From positions 1 through 38,531 of the forward strand of contig CAZLXG010000014.1 in the NCBI GenBank assembly GCA_964563585.1: a stretch of DNA of 38,531 nt, given 5' to 3'. The notes beneath the pieces were generated by a model. That model did not search any database. It was not told where the DNA came from and saw nothing but the letters and a program-made list of their open reading frames with translations. Position numbers and translations under genes: made by a program. Below are positions 1-7,706 of the stretch, one piece after another. Position 1 is the first letter of the stretch. The number at the start of each line of letters is the position of its first letter. The stretch is from CAZLXG01 sp964563585. GTDB lineage: Bacteria; Bacteroidota; Bacteroidia; Flavobacteriales; Flavobacteriaceae.

Positions 1-305
1 TAGCCTAAAAAATTTAATGTTTCGTTTGCGTGCCCTTGTGGTTATTCTACCTAACTCGTTATATAGTAACTTTTATTACTTATATCCCGTAAATAAGTCA
101 GGATATGGTAATTTTTTTGTTACTGTTATCCAGTAAAGGTAATTAAATTTTATATAGAAATGTTTGAATAATATTGATGTAGTTGTAGAGCATTTGTCAT
201 TGCGAGGGACGAAGCAATCTGTTAGTTTGGAGTTACAATTTAAAAGATTGCTTTGTAGTAATTACGTTTTAATTCATGAGATTGCTTCGTTTCTCGCAAT
301 GACGT
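1..305. other. Gene-free edge of window downstream of hipA
   Basis: No coding sequence is supported here. The segment holds an inverted repeat ATATCC / GGATAT (82-87 and 101-106), a small hairpin TTACTG / CAGTAA (120-125 and 131-136), two GGTAATT words (107-113 and 138-144), and the large palindromic element at 196-303 that is listed separately. What lies to the left of base 1 is unknown, so part of this may be the promoter or 3' region of a gene outside the window. Confidence 0.5.
196..303. repeat. Long palindromic (REP/MITE-like) intergenic element
   Basis: The arms 196-220 and 279-303 are reverse complements over 25 nt with two mismatches, separated by 58 nt. The motif GTCATTGCGAG followed by GAAGCAATCT is a sequence I know as a dispersed intergenic palindrome in flavobacterial genomes; that is recollection, not a search. 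A third half-site AGATTGCTT lies inside the loop at 245-253, so the left arm (AAGCAATCT, 212-220) could pair with either copy. The right arm ends three bases past the hipA stop codon, so on the minus strand the element forms the 3' end of the hipBA transcript and may act as a terminator or mRNA-stabilising hairpin. Confidence 0.75.
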
Positions 306-1616
306 TTACAACGTCACTAAGTTATTTTTAATATTATCTCGTAGTTTTGGTTTAACGTTTACTGCTTCCGCGTAAGCGTGCCAATTATTTACGATGTTAT
401 TTATTTTATCAATTATAGTATTGGCTTTTTTAATATGCATGCTTTTAGCAACAGTAAGTAAATCGTGGCGTGTAAAGTTTTTTCGTTTGCCATTAATACT
501 TAATGCGTGTTGGCTTACCCAAATGCTATCTGGTCTGTAGGCATAACAAATATCGTATGCTGGAGCGAGTTCCCAAACGCCGCCTTGTTTTAGCATAAAG
601 GCAAAATTTTTAGTATGGTCGTCGCAGTTTTTTGCAATTACATTAAAAGCCATTCTGCGAAATAATTGTTCTGCTTGTGGATAGGGTAGATGTAGTATGC
701 GCATAGTTTGGAAGAGTTGCTCGTAACTAAAACTGTGCATATCGTTAAAATCGTAATGTTGTATGGCGCAAAATGTTTGTACGTGGTGTTTTATGTTGTT
801 GGCTTCTCTATCGAAACGCTTGGTCATAAAATGCGCACGACCATGTTCTTCTAATAATATAGAATCCATCATCTGTATACCGCAATCTTTTGCCATATTA
901 TAGTATGCCATTTCTATGCGCCCGTAACCTTTGCTCTCTCCAAATTGTGCATCACTAACACCATCAAGTTTTATAAGCCAATGCTCGAAACCTTTTGGTG
1001 CATTGGTTTGACCAGAGCGTACTTGCCGAGTTTTTGGGTTGTAAGCAATAATTGCTTTTGGGCGTGCGCCACCTGCCGAAGTACCAATTTTTAGAATATC
1101 TAACATGGCTTGTTGCTCATTTTTGTTAAGATTAGTTTCAAAATCTTCACGTTTATGCAACATGCGTTGTGCAATATCTACTAGACTGTGTATTTCTACT
1201 TCAAACGTACGTTTGTTGGGTTTTAATTGTGTGGGTTCAAACTCTAAAGCGCCCATGCCACGAGTACCAATAAAACATAATTGTTCTACGGGATTCATAC
1301 TGTTTTCTGCACGACCTTGTTGTGCTAACCAACTGTTAATAAGTTGATTTCCGTATTTGTCGGGTAGCACATCGGCTAGTAAACCTGGTAAACCTTTAAA
1401 TGTATCGTATTCGTCATGTCTGGAAACTCGTAACTCTGGAAACGAAAATATGTTTCTGTTTGATTTGATTGGTATTTTTATAGGCGATAAATCGATGCCT
1501 AAAGCTTTAAATTTTGGGTCGTATTCAAAACTTGCAATACCTGTAGTTTCATTCCATGAAACTGCACCAACAACTTGCCCCCATATTTTTACAAAAGCTG
1601 TGTTTGTAGTTACCAT
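306..1616 (-). CDS. hipA: HipA-family serine/threonine kinase toxin
   Basis: The 436-residue length matches full-length HipA (about 440). HipA toxins are kinases that phosphorylate targets such as glutamyl-tRNA synthetase and so arrest translation and promote persistence; the cognate HipB represses the operon and restrains the toxin. Visible motifs are an N-terminal couple_hipA-like part (GLLADVLPDKYGN, residues 78-90), a glycine-rich loop GTSAGGARPK (178-187), the LIKLD strand (214-218), MTKRFDR (264-270), the catalytic-loop motif NCDDHTKN (330-337) and the metal-binding Asp of APAYD (351-355). The kinase core therefore looks intact. The start codon overlaps the end of the upstream HTH gene by 7 nt, typical of translational coupling. 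The target in this organism is unknown. Confidence 0.92.
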   Translation of the reverse strand: MVTTNTAFVKIWGQVVGAVSWNETTGIASFEYDPKFKALGIDLSPIKIPIKSNRNIFSFPELRVSRHDEYDTFKGLPGLLADVLPDKYGNQLINSWLAQQGRAENSMNPVEQLCFIGTRGMGALEFEPTQLKPNKRTFEVEIHSLVDIAQRMLHKREDFETNLNKNEQQAMLDILKIGTSAGGARPKAIIAYNPKTRQVRSGQTNAPKGFEHWLIKLDGVSDAQFGESKGYGRIEMAYYNMAKDCGIQMMDSILLEEHGRAHFMTKRFDREANNIKHHVQTFCAIQHYDFNDMHSFSYEQLFQTMRILHLPYPQAEQLFRRMAFNVIAKNCDDHTKNFAFMLKQGGVWELAPAYDICYAYRPDSIWVSQHALSINGKRKNFTRHDLLTVAKSMHIKKANTIIDKINNIVNNWHAYAEAVNVKPKLRDNIKNNLVTL

Positions 1617-1954
1617 TCGCTATTGTTTTTGGCGTTGGTATTGGTGTTTCTAGCACGTTGACGTTTTTGCTTTTCTAATTTGGCAAGTTGTATTGGGCTT
1701 ATCTGTGTTTCAATTTTAAAAGCATCAAATATGTTTAGTAAATCTAAAGCGCGTAATATTTGTATAAGTGAAGTTAATGAAATAGCATCGCCATTTTCAA
1801 TCTGACTAATCGTCCAGCGGTTTACACCTGCATGTTCTGCAACGCTTTTTTGAGTTTTGTTTTGTGCTAAACGTTGTTGTTTTATATAATTTCCAATGAA
1901 TTTAATAATAGATTTATCATTCATTGAAATCCAATTTATGTTTGTATTTCCCAT
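1610..1954 (-). CDS. HipB-like XRE-family antitoxin / repressor
   Basis: A 114-residue protein with a Cro/C1-type helix-turn-helix over roughly residues 17-70 (IKQQRLAQNKTQKSVAEHAG then NRWTISQIENG), followed by a basic tail rich in K, R, N and Q. The position directly before and overlapping hipA identifies it as the probable antitoxin and autorepressor, analogous to HipB. An alternative start is the Met at 1924, ten residues in, which would remove a non-conserved leader; I cannot decide between them. Upstream lie three 17-nt repeats at 1980-2101 that are plausible binding sites. The C-terminal tail is longer than in E. coli HipB (88 residues), so its mode of toxin contact may differ. Confidence 0.88.
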   Translation of the reverse strand: MGNTNINWISMNDKSIIKFIGNYIKQQRLAQNKTQKSVAEHAGVNRWTISQIENGDAISLTSLIQILRALDLLNIFDAFKIETQISPIQLAKLEKQKRQRARNTNTNAKNNSEW

Positions 1955-1979
1955 CGTAAATAGTGTTTTAATGCCTTAA

Positions 1980-2101
1980 TGCTGGTATTTACTACTGCAA
2001 TATACGAATTAAAATATAGTTTAGATGTTAGGAACGAGTATTTTGTTGGTATTTGCTAACTTAAATACTATATTTTTGACTTAATGATGGTAATTACTAA
2101 C
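1980..2101. promoter_or_regulatory. Three operator-like iterons upstream of hipBA
   Basis: Three related 17-mers lie in the same orientation: TGCTGGTATTTACTACT (1980-1996), TGTTGGTATTTGCTAAC (2044-2060) and TGATGGTAATTACTAAC (2085-2101). Copies 1 and 3 also share CTTAATG just before. Each has imperfect dyad character (GGTA N5 TA). They fill the 160-nt gap between the dinB-like stop and the hipB start, the place where HipB operators lie in other systems. Binding is inferred, not shown. Confidence 0.55.
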
Positions 2102-2114
2102 TTATTAAACAGAT

Positions 2115-2642
2115 TTAATATTTATCTTTTAAAGTATTAGTATGATGTTCAACATGATGAGCTGTCCACATAATAATTTCACGAAGTGGCATTTTTCCCA
2201 TTAATGGATGTGGAAGAATTATAGTATCTAAATGTTTGTCCGAAATCTTATTTAGCTTCGATTGTAACTTTTTGTTCTCGTTTTTTAATTTATTAATAAT
2301 ACTTGGTTTCTCATTTAACGCAGGTGTTTTCATGTTTCGTGAAGGACTGAAAACAGCATTTGTATCAACATTTTTTAAGCGTTCTTGATAACGATTTATT
2401 ACCGTATTATAATCTCTAACATCTCTATTTGCTTTACCAAATTTATATTTTAAAAGGAATTTAGGCATGCTTAATCCTTTGTTTAGCATTTTTATACTTT
2501 GTAATAGATGTAACGAATGCTGACCTGTTGTCCATTTTCCTTTAGGGCTTTTTTGCCATTTTTCATCATCTTGATTTTCCAACCAATTGAAAAGGTTTTG
2601 GTGTTTTTCTTCTAGTAAATTTGCAATCGTCTTTTTATCCAT
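2115..2642 (-). CDS. DinB-like four-helix protein
   Basis: A 175-residue soluble protein resembling the DinB/YfiT superfamily, whose members are four-helix bundles that usually bind a divalent metal through three histidines. Candidate ligands are in GQHSLHLL (His42 and His45) and in TAHHVEHH near the C terminus (His162-His167). The family includes thiol transferases and damage-induced proteins of unknown role; no specific reaction can be assigned. It is the last gene of a minus-strand group behind rlmD, and its ATG shares one base with the stop of the upstream DUF6048 gene (TAATG), so translation is probably coupled. Confidence 0.7.
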   Translation of the reverse strand: MDKKTIANLLEEKHQNLFNWLENQDDEKWQKSPKGKWTTGQHSLHLLQSIKMLNKGLSMPKFLLKYKFGKANRDVRDYNTVINRYQERLKNVDTNAVFSPSRNMKTPALNEKPSIINKLKNENKKLQSKLNKISDKHLDTIILPHPLMGKMPLREIIMWTAHHVEHHTNTLKDKY

Positions 2643-3370
2643 TATTTATCTTTTTTATAAAACGGTAGTCTATACGATAATGAGTAACCAACACCTACGC
2701 CAATACCTGCGCTGTCATACGTTTTATTAAATCCTGGAATGTAGATATTTTGAAAATCAGAAGGTTCGGTTTCGCTAACCAATCCTTTAAGTTGTAAATT
2801 TAAGCCAATATATAAGTTGTTAAAAACCTCCGCTTTTATACCGATAATAAGTTCTAACCAAATAGCTGAAAGTCCATCAAATTTCTGTGGCGTATTTGAT
2901 GAAAATTGATCACCCCAATATTGATCGGTATTATAAATAGTAAAACTATTAAGTGTTTGACTAAATGAGCTAGCACCAAGACGGAATCCTGTATAAATCA
3001 TATTATCCATATCCAACCAATTTTGATATAAATTATAATCAATACCACCTTTTATATAACTACCTTTTGTTGTAATATTTAAATAATCGGTAATATCCGT
3101 TTTTTCTTCATTACCTATTTCGGCAGCTATGTACAGTTTTTTTTTAAGTCGGTAATCTCCACTAATTTCAAAACCTGTGTAATCATCTTCAAGAAATGTT
3201 CTTCCTATTTTGCTAATATCAATACCAACACGTAATCCATATTTTTCTTTAATTTTTATGGAGTCGTTTACTGTACTTACAATGCTATCGTTTTGTGCAT
3301 TTACAGACACACAAAAAAGCAGTAAAAATATACTACTAATGAAATATTTTAAAATGTGCTGCTGTTTCAT
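2642..3370 (-). CDS. DUF6048 family exported protein
   Basis: A 242-residue protein with a signal peptide (cleavage expected after SVNAQ, about residue 26). The mature part alternates polar and hydrophobic residues with many aromatic and Gly residues (for example GLRVGIDISKIGR, YTGFRLGAS, GIGVGVGYSLSYRLPF at the C terminus), the pattern of an outer-membrane beta-barrel of roughly eight to ten strands. It resembles the Bacteroidota family DUF6048, of unknown function. The gene overlaps the DUF6452 lipoprotein gene by 35 nt and both follow rlmD, an arrangement I recall in other flavobacteria, suggesting that the lipoprotein and the barrel work together in the outer membrane. Confidence 0.75.
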   Translation of the reverse strand: MKQQHILKYFISSIFLLLFCVSVNAQNDSIVSTVNDSIKIKEKYGLRVGIDISKIGRTFLEDDYTGFEISGDYRLKKKLYIAAEIGNEEKTDITDYLNITTKGSYIKGGIDYNLYQNWLDMDNMIYTGFRLGASSFSQTLNSFTIYNTDQYWGDQFSSNTPQKFDGLSAIWLELIIGIKAEVFNNLYIGLNLQLKGLVSETEPSDFQNIYIPGFNKTYDSAGIGVGVGYSLSYRLPFYKKDK

Positions 3371-3881
3371 CTTCTACAGATTGGTTATCGTTTACAGATT
3401 GTTTAGATTTTATCCAGTTGTCGGCATCTGGCTCAATGGTAATAATTACGTTTCTAAAAACGGTTTTATAGCCACAAGCTCTCGATACATAAACTTCTTC
3501 GGTATTATAACTTATTGTAATAATATCTTGATTTCCACCAATAATATCATCGGTATCATCGTCTGGAGTATCATTATTATCATAGGTATATTCACTATGT
3601 AAAATGTATTGTGTTGATTCTTCATTGGTTCTAAGTGGTAATACAATTGAATCAGTGGTTACAACACTATAACTAGGTAAGGTTTTATCTGCGTCAATAC
3701 CTTGAATTACTAAACCGAAAACATTTTTTTTGTTTTCTTGATTAGAAAGGTCGTAGGTTCTAATAATTAAACTTGGCGTAGTTGGCGTGGTTTCAGGACA
3801 AATATCATCGCGTTCGCAACTTATTGTTAGAGTTATCAATAAAACAATGACGAGTAATATGATAGATTTAATATATTTCAT
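3336..3881 (-). CDS. DUF6452 family lipoprotein
   Basis: A 181-residue predicted lipoprotein: a hydrophobic leader is followed by the lipobox LTISC with Cys22 as the lipidated residue. The next stretch ERDDICPETTPTTPSLIIR is typical of the flavobacterial DUF6452 family, of unknown function. An acidic Asn/Asp segment (NNDTPDDDTDD, about residues 103-113) could bind cations. The C-terminal coding region runs 35 nt into the DUF6048 gene in another frame, so the two proteins are likely made in linked amounts. It starts 31 nt after the rlmD stop. Confidence 0.75.
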   Translation of the reverse strand: MKYIKSIILLVIVLLITLTISCERDDICPETTPTTPSLIIRTYDLSNQENKKNVFGLVIQGIDADKTLPSYSVVTTDSIVLPLRTNEESTQYILHSEYTYDNNDTPDDDTDDIIGGNQDIITISYNTEEVYVSRACGYKTVFRNVIITIEPDADNWIKSKQSVNDNQSVEDETAAHFKIFH

Positions 3882-3912
3882 TTTTAAATAAACATTTTAT
3901 CGTAAAACAGGC

Positions 3913-5367
3913 TTAATATTTTTCAAAAAGAACTACCGTTTCAATATGTGCAGTATGCGGAAATTGATCCACTAAACTTATTTTTTTAATTTGGTAATTA
4001 GCCTGCATTAATTGTTCGGTATCTCTTGCTTGTGTTGCTGGATTACAAGATACATAAACCAAACGTTCTGCATTAAGGTTTATTATTTTTTTAAGGGTTT
4101 TTGGTGCAATACCAGCTCGTGAAGGGTCTAGAATAATTGTTCTTATTTTATTAGTAAACTCAGGATGTTCGTTTAAAAATTTGCCAACATCCGCTGTGTA
4201 AAACTCTAAACCTTCTATGTTGTTTCTCTTTGCATTTTTTTTAGCATCTGCAATAGCAGAAGCAACAATATCTACACCAACAATTTTTGTATTATTAGCT
4301 TTGTTTGCAATTATTTGACCTATGGTTCCTGTGCCACAAAATAAATCTAAAACTACAGTATTATCAATAGCGTTTTTGTTTTCTAAAGCATAATTTACAA
4401 CTTTAGAATACAATTTTTCAGCACATTTTGGGTTGGTTTGAAAAAAGCTTTTTATGCTAATTTCAAAGTTCAAATCTAATAATTCTTCAACTATTTTATT
4501 GGTTCCATATATAAGGTTTATACTTCCTGTTGTCGCCATTGTTCGGTCACCAACTTCATCATTTATAGTATGAAGTAAACCAGCAACACGCTTACCAAAT
4601 AATTCTACTAAATAGTTTGCGAATTTGTTTAAATCGAACTTTGGTAAATCATAAGATGTTGTTACAAGATTGAATAATAGTTTATTCGTTTTATAAGATT
4701 TACGAACTACAAAATATCTAAAGAATCCTTCCCTTTTTGGTGCATGCCAAGGTGTTAAATTAGTTTGTTCGCAATAACTTCTTATGTTTTTAAGGTTGTT
4801 TTCTACTTCAGCATCAAATAAACCAGAATCATTATTTAGATTATCTCCACACCACCAAGTACCACGTTTTTTAAAGCCTAAAGTAAACTCATCGACATCA
4901 GTTTTTAGTTCATGATTGTAGCCAATAGCAGAGAAGCTATATTCCATTTTATTACGATAATGAAAGGTGTTCGGAGAGGTTACAAATTCATCAAATTTAC
5001 TTTCAATATTTGCAACTTTCCCTATGCGTTTAAACAATTCTAAAGTGCTTTGTTTTTTATAGGCATGCTGTTTTTCTATAGGTAATTTAATGTAAGGCGC
5101 ACCAGGAATATCTTGATAAGGCATATCAATTTCATCTTCCGACGGTTTTAAAATCTCAAAGAGTTTGCCTTCAGCATACTTCTTACTAGACTTTTTTATC
5201 TGTGCTTTTACTAATTGTCCTGGTAAAGTGTTAGGAACAAAAACTACAAATTCGCCATGTTCGTTACGAATACGACCAATACCTTTTCCTCCAAAAGCAT
5301 AATCTTCTATTAAGATTTCTATAATTTCTCCTCGTTTAACAAATTTATTGCGCTCTCTTTTTGGCAT
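3913..5367 (-). CDS. rlmD: 23S rRNA (uracil-5-)-methyltransferase RlmD
   Basis: A 484-residue class I SAM-dependent RNA m5U methyltransferase of the TrmA/RumA family, expected to methylate the uridine equivalent to U1939 of 23S rRNA. An N-terminal TRAM domain spans about residues 12-73. The catalytic domain has YRNKMEY (137-143), the SAM-binding loop DLFCGTGTIG (341-350), DPSRAG (414-419) and the nucleophile Cys441 in SCNPAT. The 4Fe-4S cysteine cluster of E. coli RumA is absent: where CGGC is expected the protein reads GAPYIKLP (89-96). It is the first gene of the group continuing into DUF6452, DUF6048 and the DinB-like gene. RlmCD-type dual specificity cannot be excluded. Confidence 0.9.
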   Translation of the reverse strand: MPKRERNKFVKRGEIIEILIEDYAFGGKGIGRIRNEHGEFVVFVPNTLPGQLVKAQIKKSSKKYAEGKLFEILKPSEDEIDMPYQDIPGAPYIKLPIEKQHAYKKQSTLELFKRIGKVANIESKFDEFVTSPNTFHYRNKMEYSFSAIGYNHELKTDVDEFTLGFKKRGTWWCGDNLNNDSGLFDAEVENNLKNIRSYCEQTNLTPWHAPKREGFFRYFVVRKSYKTNKLLFNLVTTSYDLPKFDLNKFANYLVELFGKRVAGLLHTINDEVGDRTMATTGSINLIYGTNKIVEELLDLNFEISIKSFFQTNPKCAEKLYSKVVNYALENKNAIDNTVVLDLFCGTGTIGQIIANKANNTKIVGVDIVASAIADAKKNAKRNNIEGLEFYTADVGKFLNEHPEFTNKIRTIILDPSRAGIAPKTLKKIINLNAERLVYVSCNPATQARDTEQLMQANYQIKKISLVDQFPHTAHIETVVLFEKY

Positions 5368-5695
5368 TTCTTAAAAAATTAGATTGCAAAGATATTCTTA
5401 TTTTACGAATAGCAGAGCAGAAAAGTATTAGTAAGTTTGGACTTATTTCAATTATCTTTAATTGAAAATAACTCTCTGAGGTTTTGCTTCTAAGTTTCCG
5501 TTGAAATTGTTATTTCCGTGAATTTCGATAACAATCGAGAGGAAAATTATCATATTAAGATTTTATAAAGTTACTTATATTTATTAATTTGCGCATTCTT
5601 AGGGATGATTTCTTTCCCACGCTGAATTTTCGGATGCTTCGAAAGGATAAAGGTAGATAAGGAATGGTTATTTTATAAACTAATAATTATTAAAA
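5368..5695. other. Intergenic rlmD / rocD leader region with stem-loops
   Basis: There is no gene in these 328 nt, which contain the divergent start regions of rlmD and rocD. An exact 8-nt inverted repeat ATTGTTAT / ATAACAAT (5506-5513 and 5528-5535, 14-nt loop) is enclosed by CTCTC / GAGAG (5472-5476 and 5537-5541). A smaller hairpin TTTCG / CGAAA lies near 5625-5645. A near-consensus -7 element TTAATTTG for rocD is at 5584-5591, which would give a leader of about 95-100 nt. Confidence 0.45.
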
Positions 5696-6937
5696 ATGGC
5701 TGTTTTAGACCAAATAACGTCGCAAGAAGCGATGGATTTAGAAAACAAGTATGGCGCACACAATTACCATCCACTTCCAGTAGTATTGAATAGAGGAGAA
5801 GGTGTTTATGTTTGGGATGTTGAAGGAAAAAAATATTATGATTTCCTTTCGGCATATTCGGCAGTAAATCAAGGGCATTGTCACCCTAAAATTGTAAATG
5901 CATTAGCAGAACAAGCAAGTAAACTAACATTAACCTCTCGTGCTTTCCATAACGATATACTTGGTAAATATGAAGAATATGTTGCAAAGCTTTTTGGTTT
6001 TGATCGTGTGTTACCAATGAACACTGGAGCAGAAGCTGTAGAAACTGCTATAAAACTTTGTAGAAAATATGCATACGAAGAAAAAGGGATTGCAGAAAAT
6101 GAAGCAGAAATTATTGTTTGTGAAAACAATTTTCATGGTAGAACAACAACTATAATTTCGTTTTCAAATGATGAAGAAGCCCGCAAAAATTTTGGACCTT
6201 TTACAGATGGCTTTATTAAAATAGAATATAATAATCTACAAGCTTTAGAAGGTGTTTTAAAAACGAATAAAAATGTAGCAGGATTTTTAGTTGAACCAAT
6301 TCAAGGTGAAGCAGGTGTTTATGTACCGAATGATGGTTATTTAAAACAAGCTAAAAATTTATGCGAGCAATATGATGTTTTGTTTATTGCAGACGAAGTA
6401 CAAACAGGGATTGCAAGAACAGGAAAATTGTTAGCTGTAGACCATGAAAATGTAAAACCAGATATTTTAATTCTTGGTAAAGCATTATCTGGAGGTGTTT
6501 ATCCTGTTTCTGCTGTTTTATCTAATAATAAAACCATGCATGTTTTAAAACCAGGACAACATGGTTCTACTTTTGGTGGTAATCCATTAGCATGTGCGGT
6601 TGCTATTGCCGCATTAGATGTTGTAAAAGATGAAGCTTTAGCTGAAAATGCTGAAACTCTTGGTCAATTATTTAGAAGTGAATTAAACAAATATATACAA
6701 AGCAGTAATTTAGTTTCTTTAGTACGCGGTAAAGGATTATTAAATGCTATTTTGATTAATGATACAGAAGATAGTGAGACTGCATGGAATATATGTTTAG
6801 CACTACGAGATAATGGTTTGCTTGCTAAACCAACACATGGTAATATTATACGTTTTGCACCGCCTTTAGTTATGACTGAAGAACAATTATTAGATTGTGT
6901 TTCAATAATTACAAAAACATTAAAGGAGTTTGAGTAA
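5696..6937 (+). CDS. rocD: Ornithine--oxo-acid transaminase
   Basis: A 413-residue class-III PLP aminotransferase that converts L-ornithine and 2-oxoglutarate to glutamate-5-semialdehyde and glutamate, linking arginine breakdown to proline and glutamate. Visible landmarks are NTGAEAVE (109-116), FHGRT (146-150), the PLP-binding DEVQTG (233-238) and the Schiff-base lysine Lys262 in GKALSGGVYP. Full-length similarity of layout, including the N-terminal YGAHNYHPLPVVL, favours RocD over acetylornithine or GABA transaminases. It is transcribed alone and is closed by a perfect terminator. The long structured leader suggests regulation, but by what is not visible. Confidence 0.93.
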   Translation: MAVLDQITSQEAMDLENKYGAHNYHPLPVVLNRGEGVYVWDVEGKKYYDFLSAYSAVNQGHCHPKIVNALAEQASKLTLTSRAFHNDILGKYEEYVAKLFGFDRVLPMNTGAEAVETAIKLCRKYAYEEKGIAENEAEIIVCENNFHGRTTTIISFSNDEEARKNFGPFTDGFIKIEYNNLQALEGVLKTNKNVAGFLVEPIQGEAGVYVPNDGYLKQAKNLCEQYDVLFIADEVQTGIARTGKLLAVDHENVKPDILILGKALSGGVYPVSAVLSNNKTMHVLKPGQHGSTFGGNPLACAVAIAALDVVKDEALAENAETLGQLFRSELNKYIQSSNLVSLVRGKGLLNAILINDTEDSETAWNICLALRDNGLLAKPTHGNIIRFAPPLVMTEEQLLDCVSIITKTLKEFE

Positions 6938-6955
6938 ACTTAACAGAACTTAAAT

Positions 6956-6989
6956 AAAAAAAAGCAACCGTTGAGGTTGCTTTTTTTTT
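6956..6989. terminator. Bidirectional terminator between rocD and CCC-motif gene
   Basis: Stem AAGCAACC / GGTTGCTT with loop GTTGA, flanked by A-run at 6956-6963 and T-run at 6981-6989, so it can end transcripts from both the rocD side and the minus-strand genes at 7017. Confidence 0.9.
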
Positions 6990-7016
6990 ATTTAATATAA
7001 AGATAATTTATTAATT

Positions 7017-7340
7017 TTATTGGTATTGCTCCGTCATCTCTTTTACACTTTCCATATAAGCATCCCAACCTCCCATACTGAAGATTTGATAAATTACAAA
7101 AAGGAGATATATCACATTAATTATTAGAATTACTAAAGCAATTATTTTCGCAGTATTCATAGCTTTAACGCTACCAGCTTCATAATTTTCGGGGTTTGAC
7201 TGTGCTTCTTTTAATTTGCTATTAGCAATAAAAAAAGCAATACCAGCAAGAATAAATCCTAAACCGCCAAAGCAGCAGCATAAAAGACCAAAAATAGCTA
7301 ATACGTAAACAATAGTTGGATTGAGTTTTTGTTGTTCCAT
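7017..7340 (-). CDS. CCC-motif small membrane protein
   Basis: A 107-residue integral membrane protein with two or three membrane helices: about 9-38 (containing the triple cysteine of LLCCCFGG) and about 65-90. It resembles the Bacteroidota CCC motif membrane protein group, distantly like DUF4190 proteins, with no known function. The loop SKLKEAQSNPENYEAGSVKAMNTAKI is conserved in type and probably cytoplasmic. It lies 9 nt after the DUF2752 gene, and the two are probably co-transcribed. The neighbouring cysteines could be palmitoyl-like anchors or metal or redox sites; nothing in the sequence decides this. Confidence 0.75.
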   Translation of the reverse strand: MEQQKLNPTIVYVLAIFGLLCCCFGGLGFILAGIAFFIANSKLKEAQSNPENYEAGSVKAMNTAKIIALVILIINVIYLLFVIYQIFSMGGWDAYMESVKEMTEQYQ

Positions 7341-7349
7341 GTGTGAATT

Positions 7350-7634
7350 TTAATTAATTATTTTAATTGTAAAACTTATAATAATTGTAGCGACTGTAAT
7401 AATGGCTAGTGCTCCAATAATTTTATTTGAATGTTTAAATTTAAAGAAAATATTTATTCCAATTGCTAAAAACAAAAGAATTAAACTATAAACTGCTGGA
7501 TACATATAAAATGCTTCTACAAAATTGCCATGAAACATTAATGAAAAGGAACGTTGTAAACCACAACCCATGCACTCAAAACCTAGAAGTTTTTTGTTTA
7601 AACAGGGTAACATGTAATCTTCGGGTGAAGACAT
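7350..7634 (-). CDS. DUF2752 membrane protein
   Basis: A 94-residue protein of the DUF2752 family. It begins with the family signature: a Pro-Cys followed by CMGCGLQRS (PCLNKKLLGFECMGCGLQRS, about residues 10-29). Two membrane helices follow, about 45-62 and 70-92. Members are short membrane proteins of unknown role; the Cys-x-x-Cys-Gly pattern suggests a metal or disulfide site. The annotated Met is retained; Met8 is a possible shorter start. It is paired with the CCC-motif gene downstream. Confidence 0.8.
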   Translation of the reverse strand: MSSPEDYMLPCLNKKLLGFECMGCGLQRSFSLMFHGNFVEAFYMYPAVYSLILLFLAIGINIFFKFKHSNKIIGALAIITVATIIISFTIKIIN

Positions 7635-7706
7635 AGCTTAATTATATTAGTTTTTTCAAATGTATAAAATGAAACCTGTTTTTTGAAATAAAAGAGAAAT
7701 AATTGA

